NCBI GenBank assembly: GCA_030672805.1
Contig: DAOVFR010000142.1
Coordinates: 1 to 6,666 of the forward strand
DNA: 6,666 nt
Reading direction: 5' to 3'
From: Candidatus Krumholzibacteriota bacterium
GTDB taxonomy: Bacteria; Krumholzibacteriota; Krumholzibacteriia; Krumholzibacteriales; Krumholzibacteriaceae
Part shown: positions 1-6,625 of the stretch, piece by piece
Layout: every line of letters begins with the position of its first letter
Numbering within the stretch: the first letter of the stretch is position 1
The notes under the pieces: model-generated
Database searches by the model: none
Told to the model about the DNA's origin: nothing
The model's input: the letters and a program-made list of their open reading frames with translations, nothing else
Program-made: the position numbers and the translations under genes

Positions 1-1370
1 CTTTCTGACTCCTGCAGCGACGAGATCCATGATTTGCCGTTCTCCGAATCATCGATCAATGTATCCAGGGCGGAGTCGAATCCCTTTCTGATTACTCCAC
101 CGTCCCTGAAATGTGGAGGGCATGCCGGTTCGATACTGGACTCGATGAGACCTTTCGATGCGGGTTTCGTGCGGATGTCCTCGGCGGACCTCTCTACGAT
201 CGCCGCCCGGAGCCCGGATAATACACGTTCTATCCCGGGCAGCCGGGACAGCGAATCGAGAAGCGAGAGCAGCTCTCGTGGTCCCGCCTTGCCGGTGGAG
301 ATACGCGATAAGAGCCGTTCTATATCGGGGAACCTTCGAAGTTTTCTCCTGATCTCACGGAGGGAGATATGATCGCTGAGAAAGACATCGATCCCTTCGA
401 GGCGTTCTTTGATTCCGCACAAGTTGCGAAGCGGATGCCTGATCCAGTCTCGAAGTTCCCTTGCTCCATGGGAGGTCCCGGTACGGTCGATGTGGTGTAT
501 AAGTGTGGATTCGGGTGTGTTCCCTCTCATCGGTTCGAATACTTCGAGGTTTCTCAGCGTTTCGTTATCGAGAAAGAGAGAATCATGCGGGGTGATGAGA
601 TTGAGGGAGGTTACGTGGTCCAGGTCATTCTGCCTGAGTTCCTTGACGTGGCCGAGGGCTGCTCCGGCAGCAGCGACAGCGAGTGACGTTTCCTCGATGC
701 CAAAGCATGAAAGGTTATCCACGCGGAAGTGATTCCTTAGAATCTTCCCGCCCTCACTCAGGTCGAAACGGAAAAGGGGCAACTCTTCCCAGACACCGCC
801 GCTTTCCTGGCCGTCGAGCATCCGCTTCAGGTCGTCCGCGCCGGCCGGGACGAGATATTCGCGCACGGGGTAGACGCTGATCAGGTTCTCGACTACGGCC
901 ACTGTCTCCTCGCCGGCGCGGAATTCGCCCGTGGAGAGGTCAAGCAGCGAAAAACCGCACTTATCACCCCGCTTGAAGAGGGAGACAAGGTAATTGTTTT
1001 CTTTCTCGGGAAGTGTCGAGAGGGCAAGTGTCGTGCCGGGTGTGATCACGTCGGTCACCTTGCGTTTCACGATCCCCTTTGCCCCGGAAGCGTCTTCCAC
1101 CTGGTCGCATATGACAACCTTTCGTCCAGCCTGAAGTAATTTGCTTATGTATGATTCGGCCGCGCGTATCGGTACGCCGGCCAGTGGGACGGGGTTCTCC
1201 CTGTCCCTGTCCCTCGTGGTCAGGGTGATGTTTAGCAGCGACGAGACTTCCCTGGCATCATCGTAAAAAGTTTCGTAGAAATCTCCGACCTGAAAGAAGA
1301 GGATTCCGTCCCTGTAACGATCCTTGATAGACCGGTACTGGCTCATCAGAGGTGTAGATTTGGATGCCAT
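1..1370 (-). CDS. mutS: DNA mismatch repair protein MutS, N-terminal part (cut by window edge)
   Basis: MutS recognises mismatches and small loops in newly replicated DNA and recruits MutL. The frame is open for 456 codons from the ATG to the window edge. Residues 1-115 are the mismatch-binding domain: TPLMSQYRSIK, then GDFYETF at 29-35, whose Phe31-x-Glu33 is the family's mismatch-wedging motif, then PLAGVP and a VITPGT end. A connector domain follows (about 120-240). The lever/core starts near 257 with LDNETLRNLEVFEP (267-280) and RTGTSHGARELRDW. The last residues, about 427-456 (VIRKGFDSALDTL, then SWISSLQES), match the start of the clamp domain. The rest of the clamp and lever and the Walker ATPase lie beyond base 1, so roughly half of a typical 850-900 residue MutS is visible. 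The ATG directly abuts the stop of the upstream SPOR gene and has no clear Shine-Dalgarno, suggesting coupled translation. Met9 is a less likely start because the family usually carries residues before TPxMxQY. Identification is firm; intactness past the edge is unknown. Confidence 0.97.
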   Translation of the reverse strand, partial: MASKSTPLMSQYRSIKDRYRDGILFFQVGDFYETFYDDAREVSSLLNITLTTRDRDRENPVPLAGVPIRAAESYISKLLQAGRKVVICDQVEDASGAKGIVKRKVTDVITPGTTLALSTLPEKENNYLVSLFKRGDKCGFSLLDLSTGEFRAGEETVAVVENLISVYPVREYLVPAGADDLKRMLDGQESGGVWEELPLFRFDLSEGGKILRNHFRVDNLSCFGIEETSLAVAAAGAALGHVKELRQNDLDHVTSLNLITPHDSLFLDNETLRNLEVFEPMRGNTPESTLIHHIDRTGTSHGARELRDWIRHPLRNLCGIKERLEGIDVFLSDHISLREIRRKLRRFPDIERLLSRISTGKAGPRELLSLLDSLSRLPGIERVLSGLRAAIVERSAEDIRTKPASKGLIESSIEPACPPHFRDGGVIRKGFDSALDTLIDDSENGKSWISSLQESE

Positions 1371-2411
1371 CTATTCCAGAGGAAGGATGGTGCTGGAATA
1401 CCCGGTATTATTCCTGATCCGTTCGGAGAGCCGTTCGGCTTCGGACCTGTCGGTAAAGCTGCCCACGCGGACACGGTGCCAGATCCGGCCATCCCGCTCC
1501 ACGCGTTCGACTCTCATTCCGGTGGTTTCCGCTTCAAGTTCCTTCGCCAGCCTTATAGCATTCTCGCGCTCGCTGAACGCCCCGAACTGCAGTGTGAACC
1601 GCGGCATGTCCGCGAGTTCGGCACCCTCCCCGGCCGTTTCCTCGTTACCTCCTCCCGCTGGCCTTTTTCTCGTTTGTTCATCGTTTGAGTACCGGATCAT
1701 CTGGATCTTCTCGCGAGCCCTCGGCGTCTCGAGAGAGCCGGGGAACTGGCGCATCAGCGTCCGGTACACCTTCAATGCCTTGTCACGCTCGCCGAGAATC
1801 TCGTAACATTCACCCAGGTTGAAACCGGCGATCGGATTCCAGTGGCTGCTGCCTATCGTCTCGTACCTGTCGATCGCCTCCTCGATCCTCCCCTCCCTGA
1901 CGTCGATCTCCGCCATGGACATGTAACTCCAGTAGAGGTAGTCCCCCCGGTCGATCCTGCTCAGATCCGCCCGCGCACGCTCGAATTCTCCGAGCTGTTT
2001 CCAGCAAAGGGCCCTGAAGTAGACCGCCGCGAGTCTGTCGCCCGAATAACCTTTCGCGGGAAGAAACGAAAGCGTTTCTATGGCCTTTCTGTATTCTCCC
2101 GCAGAGTACTGTATCTTTGCGAGTTCAAGCTTGGCCTTCAGCCTGTACTTGACCCTCCCCGTTGATATAACCTGCCGGTAGATGGTTGCCGCGCCGTCGA
2201 TTTCCGTTTCGAGTCTTGCGAGTAGAAGCAGTCCCTCACTTCGCGATTTTCCCTTGTAGGACTGAAGCTCCCTCACGAGGGCTTCCCTGGCATCGTCGTA
2301 CTTCTTTTCCCTGTACATCCGCCTGACGGACCGCAGACTTGCGTCTGCCCCGTTGCCTGCCAACGAAAGTACGGTAAGAATACACAGGATCCTGACCAGT
2401 TCAGCTTTCAT
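1371..2411 (-). CDS. Exported TPR protein with C-terminal SPOR domain
   Basis: Predicted periplasmic protein of 346 residues. Residues 1-24 look like a Sec signal peptide: MKAELVR, a hydrophobic core ILCILTVLSLAG, then a cleavage site after ADA (24/25). There is no lipobox cysteine at the cleavage site. Residues 25-225 are helical TPR-like repeats; the clearest are around 93-113 (LAKIQYSAGEYRKAIETL) and 195-222 (GFNLGECYEILGERDKALKV). A charged, low-complexity linker follows (about 241-270). Residues 272-346 form a SPOR domain: FTLQFGAFSERENAIRLAKEL, a central IWHRVRVGSF strand, and a terminal ILPLE. SPOR domains bind glycan strands lacking stem peptides at division septa, so a role in septal peptidoglycan or cell-envelope assembly is likely, with the TPR part binding a partner. 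The start overlaps the end of lapB by 11 nt and has no Shine-Dalgarno, implying coupling. The start is supported because it supplies the signal peptide. The architecture recalls periplasmic TPR partners such as CpoB/YbgF, but I cannot assign a named orthologue. Confidence 0.9.
   Translation of the reverse strand: MKAELVRILCILTVLSLAGNGADASLRSVRRMYREKKYDDAREALVRELQSYKGKSRSEGLLLLARLETEIDGAATIYRQVISTGRVKYRLKAKLELAKIQYSAGEYRKAIETLSFLPAKGYSGDRLAAVYFRALCWKQLGEFERARADLSRIDRGDYLYWSYMSMAEIDVREGRIEEAIDRYETIGSSHWNPIAGFNLGECYEILGERDKALKVYRTLMRQFPGSLETPRAREKIQMIRYSNDEQTRKRPAGGGNEETAGEGAELADMPRFTLQFGAFSERENAIRLAKELEAETTGMRVERVERDGRIWHRVRVGSFTDRSEAERLSERIRNNTGYSSTILPLE
1372..1400 (-). repeat. 8-bp inverted repeat overlapping the SPOR stop, just before mutS
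   Basis: TATTCCAG (1400-1393) and CTGGAATA (1379-1372) are perfect inverted copies around a 13-nt pyrimidine-rich loop. The second arm includes the first two bases of the SPOR TAG stop and ends 1 nt before the mutS ATG. If it folds in mRNA it would cover the mutS ribosome-loading region until a ribosome finishing the upstream gene opens it. Only three of eight pairs are G-C, and an 8-bp repeat can arise by chance in a window of this size, so function is uncertain. Confidence 0.35.
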
Positions 2412-3555
2412 ATCGGGTAAATGTATTGAGGCCGAAACATTGACTACAGTAGGAAAGGGGGACCTCCGACGTCGCCCCGCATTTTACGCAGCGGTAACCG
2501 CCGCCCCGTTTCCCTGATACGTCGATCTCTTCAAGTACTTTCCGTGCGTTTCCCGAATCGCCTGCGTGGAGGTACAGGGCTGCAAGCTTGATGGAAGCCG
2601 CCGGGTCGGCGAGAACCGCTTTCCGGTCATCATCGAGTATCTGTATCGCCCTGTGGGTCTCCCCTTTCCTTTCATACAGTGAAGCAAGTGCGGCGATGAT
2701 CTCGGGACGGGACGGGTGCGCTCCGTCAAGATCCAGCAAGATCCGTTCGAGTTCCTGGAATTTGCCGGCTTCGTAAAGGACTCTCTCCAGATGTGAAATG
2801 ATGTCGCTGAAATACATGATATCGATATGGAGAAGTTTTTCCCATACTTTCGATGCTTCCGTCATCTCACCTTTCTCCATGGCCAGTTTTCCGGCAAGAT
2901 ACAACGCTGGAGCTGATTTATTATCTTCTTTACGTGCCAGGTCAAGATACCTGTCCGCCTCCCCGGTCTTTCCTCCGGATGCGGACATCTGCGCCACGGT
3001 CGTGAGATAGCCTGCCCTGTCAGCGGCAGTGATCCCGTCGTTCAGCCGCGAGAGATCCTTCAGCATCGAGTATGCATTGTCATAGTCGCCAATGCGATGA
3101 TAGAGCCTGTGAAGGGTTATCGCTATGTCCCGGTCCTTCTTTTTACCGTACACCGATTCGAGCGCGTGTATAGAGTTTTCGACTTTACCCAGCTCTGACA
3201 GGTCTTCGGCCATAGCGAGCTGAACTGCCTTTTCCTCCTCGTAACCCAGGTCGCGCCGAACAGTTAGGTTCCTGTGGATCTGAAGCGCTTTTTCGGGCTG
3301 ATTTTTATCCCTCAGCAGGTTGCCTAGCTGAAGGTAAGCGTCGAAATCGTCTTCGCCGTTCCGGACGGCTTTTGTCAGAAGACGCAGGGCGTCATCGCTG
3401 CGATGCTCGATCAGGGCGTACAGGGCATCGATGTATGAGCTCCTGTGGCTGCCCCCGATCCTGCGTTTTCTCTGGAACAGGAGAACGACAACAAGCAGTA
3501 CTATTGCGGCGGCTAGAACGATTGTCAGGACAAGCTTGATATTGATCGTTTCCAT
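2401..3555 (-). CDS. lapB: LapB (YciM)-like lipopolysaccharide assembly TPR protein with zinc ribbon
   Basis: In E. coli LapB is an inner-membrane-anchored cytoplasmic TPR protein that presents LpxC, the committed enzyme of lipid A synthesis, to the protease FtsH and thereby limits LPS production. This 384-residue protein is close to the E. coli length (389). Residues 7-27 are a single N-terminal membrane anchor followed by the basic stretch QRKRR. TPR repeats fill about 40-340, and the segment AYLQLGNLLRDKNQPEKALQIHRNL (73-97) closely resembles the corresponding E. coli repeat. The C-terminus carries a rubredoxin-like zinc ribbon with Cys356, Cys359, Cys370 and Cys373 (CxxC-x10-CxxC), the same spacing as LapB. 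An AGGGA Shine-Dalgarno lies 5 nt before the ATG. It follows lapA by 23 nt, the same order as in E. coli. Family assignment is strong. That it controls LpxC here is inference, since neither lpxC nor ftsH is in the window. Confidence 0.93.
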   Translation of the reverse strand: METINIKLVLTIVLAAAIVLLVVVLLFQRKRRIGGSHRSSYIDALYALIEHRSDDALRLLTKAVRNGEDDFDAYLQLGNLLRDKNQPEKALQIHRNLTVRRDLGYEEEKAVQLAMAEDLSELGKVENSIHALESVYGKKKDRDIAITLHRLYHRIGDYDNAYSMLKDLSRLNDGITAADRAGYLTTVAQMSASGGKTGEADRYLDLARKEDNKSAPALYLAGKLAMEKGEMTEASKVWEKLLHIDIMYFSDIISHLERVLYEAGKFQELERILLDLDGAHPSRPEIIAALASLYERKGETHRAIQILDDDRKAVLADPAASIKLAALYLHAGDSGNARKVLEEIDVSGKRGGGYRCVKCGATSEVPLSYCSQCFGLNTFTRYES

Positions 3556-3560
3556 TGTTT

Positions 3561-3565
3561 TCCCT
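3561..3565 (-). promoter_or_regulatory. lapB Shine-Dalgarno
   Basis: AGGGA lies 5 nt upstream of the lapB ATG, in the 23-nt gap after lapA. It supports the chosen start, which directly precedes the membrane anchor. Confidence 0.65.
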
Positions 3566-3578
3566 GGCCGGAGAGGTG

Positions 3579-3890
3579 TCAGGTTTCTTCAGGTTTGCCT
3601 TCTTCTTCTAGAGGCAGGTTCCTGAGATCGGATATCTCGGCCTGGAGCTTGCGAATATTCCTTTTTGACTTAATGAGGTTGAACCTGAGCTGTGCTTCGC
3701 GAATCCAGCTGCCGATCGCCCAGACCAGCATCCCGGCAATGAAGGTTACGACCAGGATAACATTCAGTTCGATATCGACGAGCGTTTTCGTGAAAAGGTG
3801 AAAAGTCACCTCGGTACCCGCGTTCTTTGTTCCGAGCCAGGTCAGGGCGACGACTCCCGCGAGAAGTATGATCCCTCTAATGATCCACAC
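3579..3890 (-). CDS. lapA: LapA-like (DUF1049) inner-membrane protein
   Basis: Small membrane protein of 103 residues in the LapA/DUF1049 (YciS) family, which accompanies LapB in LPS assembly. Two membrane segments are visible, about 3-20 (IIRGIILLAGVVALTWLG) and 42-62 (LNVILVVTFIAGMLVWAIGS), separated by a short loop with the family-typical VTFHLF. A charged helical tail follows (63-95, with heptad-like leucines, LKSK-type basic residues and LQAEISDLRNL) that could form a coiled coil in the cytoplasm. The start is a GTG preceded by the strong Shine-Dalgarno AAGGAGGT with a 5-nt spacer. No ATG fits as well. The gene begins 3 nt after the miaB stop and precedes lapB by 23 nt. Sequence similarity in such small proteins is weak, so the adjacent lapB carries much of the weight of the call. 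The exact role of LapA is poorly defined even in E. coli. Confidence 0.88.
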   Translation of the reverse strand: MWIIRGIILLAGVVALTWLGTKNAGTEVTFHLFTKTLVDIELNVILVVTFIAGMLVWAIGSWIREAQLRFNLIKSKRNIRKLQAEISDLRNLPLEEEGKPEET

Positions 3891-3893
3891 TAT

Positions 3894-5201
3894 CTACCTC
3901 CTTGCCTGCTCCTCGCCGATTAACGTGTAATTCCGGATATCGGTTAGCCGTACGCGCACAAAGTCACCCGTATCCAGGCGGTCTCCCGATATCAGAACAT
4001 TCCTGAAATGGGGAGTTCTTCCTTTCCAGAATTGATTTTCACCTTTTTGTACCTGACCGTCAAGCAGGATTTCCGTAACCGAGCCAAGCTGTTCCTCCAG
4101 GATCCTTTTCCTTGTTTTTCCGACCAGCCCGTTAAGCACGGCGAGCCGCTCCTTCTTCTTCTCGAGGGGGACGTCGTCGGACATCTCCACCGCCGCCGTT
4201 CCCTCACGCGGAGAGTACTTGAAGGTGAATACCGAGTCAAATGACGATCGTTCGACAATATCCAGGGTTTCCTTGAATTCCGATTCGGACTCTGTTGGAA
4301 ATCCGACGATGATGTCGGTCGTGATGGCGAGGTCGGGACGGATCAAGCGGGAACCATGGATGATCTCAAGATAGCGTTCCCTCGTGTATCCCCTTCGCAT
4401 GAGTTCGAGTATCCTGTTGCTTCCAGACTGTACCGGCAGATGGATATGGGGACAGATGCGTTCGTGTTCCGCTATCAGTCGGAAGAGGGCGGGATTCACG
4501 TCTCTGGGATGGCTCGTTAGAAACCGTATCCGTTCGATCGCCGTTTCGTCGAGCACTCGTTCCAGCAGCGCTATAAAGCCGGTTGTTCCATGCCTGTACG
4601 CCATGACGTTCTGGCCTAGGAGAGTGATCTCCTTTATGCCCGATTCGATCATTTCCCCGATCTCGTTGATGATCGAATCGGGATCCTTGCTCCGGACATT
4701 TCCCCGGAGGTAGGGTACTATACAGTACGAACAGTAATTATCGCACCCCCTCGTCACGGAGAGGTACCGCGACGGAGAACCATGGCGCCGGACATGCTTG
4801 AGCGAGTAGGTCACCTCGCTGTCATGCTCGATAAGGCAGAACCTTTTTCCCGTTTTGATCGATTCCCTGATCGCGTCAGGCAATCCATCGTACGAGGTGG
4901 TGCCCGAAACGATGCGAAGCGTGGGAACGAGCGAGAAAAGGTTGGCAGCCATCCGCTGTGCCATGCATCCGCAAACGACCAGGATCGCGTCCCGGTGCCT
5001 GGACAGTTCGTGCAGTCTGCCGATAGCCCTGTCCTCGGCATGCTTCCTCACGCTGCATGTATTGACGATGATCACGTCAGCGTCACGGGGATTGTTGCAC
5101 GTCCGGAACCCTTCTTCCTCCAGCATCGATGCGATGACCTCCGTGTCGTAGGCGTTCATCTGGCATCCGAAGCTTTCGAGATGGGCGGATAGCTTTTTCA
5201 T
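3894..5201 (-). CDS. miaB: tRNA-2-methylthio-N6-dimethylallyladenosine synthase MiaB
   Basis: MiaB is a radical-SAM methylthiotransferase that converts i6A37 to ms2i6A37 in tRNAs reading UNN codons. The protein has 435 residues, within the range for the family. The N-terminal MTTase domain holds its [4Fe-4S] ligands at Cys13 (SFGCQMN), Cys49 (NTCSVR) and Cys79 (CGCMAQ). The radical-SAM core has RGCDNYCSYCIVPYLRG with CxxxCxxC at Cys153, Cys157 and Cys160, then LLGQNV (194-199), LTSHPRD (228-234), HIHLPVQSGS (252-261) and TDIIVGFPTE (295-304). A C-terminal TRAM domain (about 370-435) should bind tRNA. FGCQMN and the HLPVQSGS/R-Y-T pattern distinguish MiaB from MtaB and RimO. The frame extends upstream to 5327, but the extra 42 residues overlap mtaB and resemble no MiaB N-terminus. 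The chosen ATG lies in an ATGA overlap with the mtaB stop and begins directly before the first domain. The substrate-making enzyme MiaA is not in the window. Confidence 0.97.
   Translation of the reverse strand: MKKLSAHLESFGCQMNAYDTEVIASMLEEEGFRTCNNPRDADVIIVNTCSVRKHAEDRAIGRLHELSRHRDAILVVCGCMAQRMAANLFSLVPTLRIVSGTTSYDGLPDAIRESIKTGKRFCLIEHDSEVTYSLKHVRRHGSPSRYLSVTRGCDNYCSYCIVPYLRGNVRSKDPDSIINEIGEMIESGIKEITLLGQNVMAYRHGTTGFIALLERVLDETAIERIRFLTSHPRDVNPALFRLIAEHERICPHIHLPVQSGSNRILELMRRGYTRERYLEIIHGSRLIRPDLAITTDIIVGFPTESESEFKETLDIVERSSFDSVFTFKYSPREGTAAVEMSDDVPLEKKKERLAVLNGLVGKTRKRILEEQLGSVTEILLDGQVQKGENQFWKGRTPHFRNVLISGDRLDTGDFVRVRLTDIRNYTLIGEEQARR
3896..3903 (-). promoter_or_regulatory. Strong lapA Shine-Dalgarno inside the last codons of miaB
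   Basis: AAGGAGGT sits 5 nt before the lapA GTG. Its bases belong to the last miaB codons (the two arginine AGG codons and the first base of the TAG stop). It explains efficient use of a GTG start and selects this start for lapA. Confidence 0.85.
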
Positions 5202-6535
5202 ATGTGGGATTCCCGCGTTCGGCAGTTGCCTGGACCGTCTGTTCCCTCTATACTTCCGTAGAGTCTGCCTCTCGAGTAGTGGCTGATTTTCACGGGCAGC
5301 AGCCTTCCGCTCAGGCTCGTGGAGCATTTCACCTGGACCTCGCAGTAATTACCCGTCAGGACCGTGGAGAACCGGGAAAACCGGTGGTGGGGACCCTGGA
5401 CGAGTGCTATCTCTTTCTTTCCGATTTGGGACTTCATAAAACCGTACCTCTTATGTTTCCCTAGACTTATCAGTTTTTTACTGCGTCTTTTTTTCAGTTC
5501 AGGATGTACCTGGTCCCGTATCGAGGCGGCCGGTGTGCCAGGTCTTCTCGAATACCTGAACACATGGAAATAGGTCAGGGGAAGTTTGCTCAGAAGCCGG
5601 TATGTGTTATCGAAGCATTCGTCCGATTCGCCTGGAAACCCTACGATGATGTCGGTACCGATGGCCACACCGTTTATTGTAGAGGCGATTTCGACGACCG
5701 TTTCAGCGAAGAACCGGGACGTATAGGGTCTCCGCATCGCGGAGAGGACATCGTCGTCACCGCTCTGCAGGGGGATGTGAAGGTGAGAGGCAAGAAGATC
5801 CGTGTGGGTGATGAGTTCGATGAGACGCGGTGTGATCGTGTTTAATTCGATACTGCTCAGACGCAGACGAACTCCCTTCGTTTCGTGCATGATTCTCTCT
5901 ATGAGATCGGCAAGCCTCGTACGGTCCGGCAGGTCATTCCCGTAATGTCCGATATGGGTTCCGGTTAGGACGATCTCGTTGTAGTTGTTATCGGCGAGGA
6001 CCTTCACCTGGTCGAGGACCTGCGCGACCGGTACGCTCCTGCTGTTTCCCCGGGCGGTGGGAATTATACAGTAGGTGCACGAGGCATTGCAGCCCTCCTG
6101 TATCTTGATGAACGCCCTCGCATGGTCATGGAAACTCTCGATTCCAGGCGATTCCGTGTGATCTGCGCTTTCCGCTTCACCGATCATCCTGCTCATGATA
6201 ACGGGGATCGATTCCTTTGCCTTGTTGTCGACGACGAGATCGACCACATCCATGGCCCGTAATTCATCCGGTTGTACTTCCGCGTAACATCCTGTAATTA
6301 TGACGGTTGCGTTCGGGGATATCCTTCTTGCCTTTCTTGCGGCGTTCCGGCAGCGGGAGTCGCTCTTGCCCGTTACGGTACACGAGTTGATGATATAGAA
6401 ATCCGCTCCCTCCTCGAATCGCCGGTACAGCCAGTTACGCCGCTCGAGATTGTGCCTGAGGCACTCTGACTCGTACTGGTTGAGTTTGCAACCGAAGGTC
6501 GCAATTGAAAACGTTCTGCCGTTTGCCTGTTCCAT
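5198..6535 (-). CDS. mtaB: tRNA t6A37 methylthiotransferase MtaB
   Basis: MtaB (YqeV type) is a radical-SAM enzyme that adds a methylthio group to t6A37, giving ms2t6A in tRNAs reading ANN codons such as lysine tRNA. The 445-residue protein has the MTTase ligands Cys16 (FGCKLNQYE), Cys52 (NSCTVTGKSD) and Cys83 (TGCYAE). The radical-SAM motif is EGCNASCTYCIIPTARG with Cys149, Cys153 and Cys156. Further family marks are LTGTHIGHYG (190-199), RLSSIE (225-230), HLHIPLQSGDD (251-261) and TDIIVGFPGE (294-303). A TRAM-like tRNA-binding segment lies at about 371-430, followed by a short nonconserved tail. FGCKLNQYE and QEGCN are MtaB signatures and argue against MiaB or RimO. The ATG at 6535 has AGAGGTG 8 nt upstream and starts just before the conserved domain. 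The in-frame ATG at 6601 would add 22 residues translated from a perfect hairpin, and I reject it. The gene heads the cluster and its stop overlaps the miaB start. Confidence 0.96.
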   Translation of the reverse strand: MEQANGRTFSIATFGCKLNQYESECLRHNLERRNWLYRRFEEGADFYIINSCTVTGKSDSRCRNAARKARRISPNATVIITGCYAEVQPDELRAMDVVDLVVDNKAKESIPVIMSRMIGEAESADHTESPGIESFHDHARAFIKIQEGCNASCTYCIIPTARGNSRSVPVAQVLDQVKVLADNNYNEIVLTGTHIGHYGNDLPDRTRLADLIERIMHETKGVRLRLSSIELNTITPRLIELITHTDLLASHLHIPLQSGDDDVLSAMRRPYTSRFFAETVVEIASTINGVAIGTDIIVGFPGESDECFDNTYRLLSKLPLTYFHVFRYSRRPGTPAASIRDQVHPELKKRRSKKLISLGKHKRYGFMKSQIGKKEIALVQGPHHRFSRFSTVLTGNYCEVQVKCSTSLSGRLLPVKISHYSRGRLYGSIEGTDGPGNCRTRESHI

Positions 6536-6543
6536 CTTGCCCG

Positions 6544-6550
6544 CACCTCT
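6544..6550 (-). promoter_or_regulatory. mtaB Shine-Dalgarno that decides the start
   Basis: AGAGGTG lies 8 nt upstream of the ATG at 6535. It supports this start over the in-frame ATG at 6601, which lacks a good site upstream. Its AGAGG can also pair with CCTCT of the preceding hairpin's 3' arm. Confidence 0.7.
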
Positions 6551-6560
6551 GTAAATCCGG

Positions 6561-6592
6561 TAACAAGGAAAGAGGGTGGTTATCCACCCTCT
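6561..6592 (-). terminator. Perfect 9-bp hairpin followed by a U-rich tract: terminator or leader element
   Basis: On the minus strand AGAGGGTGG and CCACCCTCT form a perfect 9-bp stem (6592-6584 with 6579-6571) around the 4-nt loop ATAA. The stem is followed by TTCCTTGTTA, which is U-rich but not a continuous run. A 9-bp stem with so small a loop is unlikely by chance in a window this size. Its place, between a probable upstream stop (6626) and the mtaB Shine-Dalgarno (6550), fits an intrinsic terminator ending the upstream transcript. The interrupted U-tract also permits partial read-through or an attenuator role for the mtaB cluster. I see no convincing sigma-70 type promoter between this hairpin and mtaB. 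Confidence 0.55.
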
Positions 6593-6625
6593 CACCTCCA
6601 TAGCATTGTTCCGTGCCGTTGCGGG

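Noticed and set aside
34..880. Several short plus-strand frames at the left end
   Set aside because: All lie antisense to the uninterrupted mutS frame, which matches the family throughout; none has a domain or ribosome site of its own.
1324..1806. Plus-strand open frame of 160 codons opposite the SPOR gene and the mutS start
   Set aside because: It is serine/arginine-rich, typical of an antisense shadow, and lies over the SPOR domain and mutS N-terminus, which are clearly coding on the other strand.
4782..5192. Plus-strand open frame of 136 codons opposite miaB
   Set aside because: It is antisense to conserved MiaB motifs, its translation shows no recognisable domain, and codon choice there is explained by the minus-strand gene.
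5202..5327. In-frame extension of miaB giving 42 more residues
   Set aside because: It lies within mtaB, does not resemble any MiaB N-terminus, and the ATG at 5201 starts just before the conserved SFGCQMN with a classic ATGA overlap.
4300..5680. Repeated short matches such as CGATGATGTCGGT in miaB and mtaB
   Set aside because: They encode the shared TDIIVGFP motif of two paralogous enzymes and are not a separate repeat element.
6585..6600. GGAGGTG before a GTG at 6587
   Set aside because: The frame would run over the hairpin and then overlap mtaB out of frame with an unconvincing product, so the match to a ribosome site looks accidental.
6536..6601. In-frame extension of mtaB to an ATG at 6601
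   Set aside because: The added 22 residues read through the perfect hairpin, have no family similarity, and the ATG at 6535 has its own Shine-Dalgarno.
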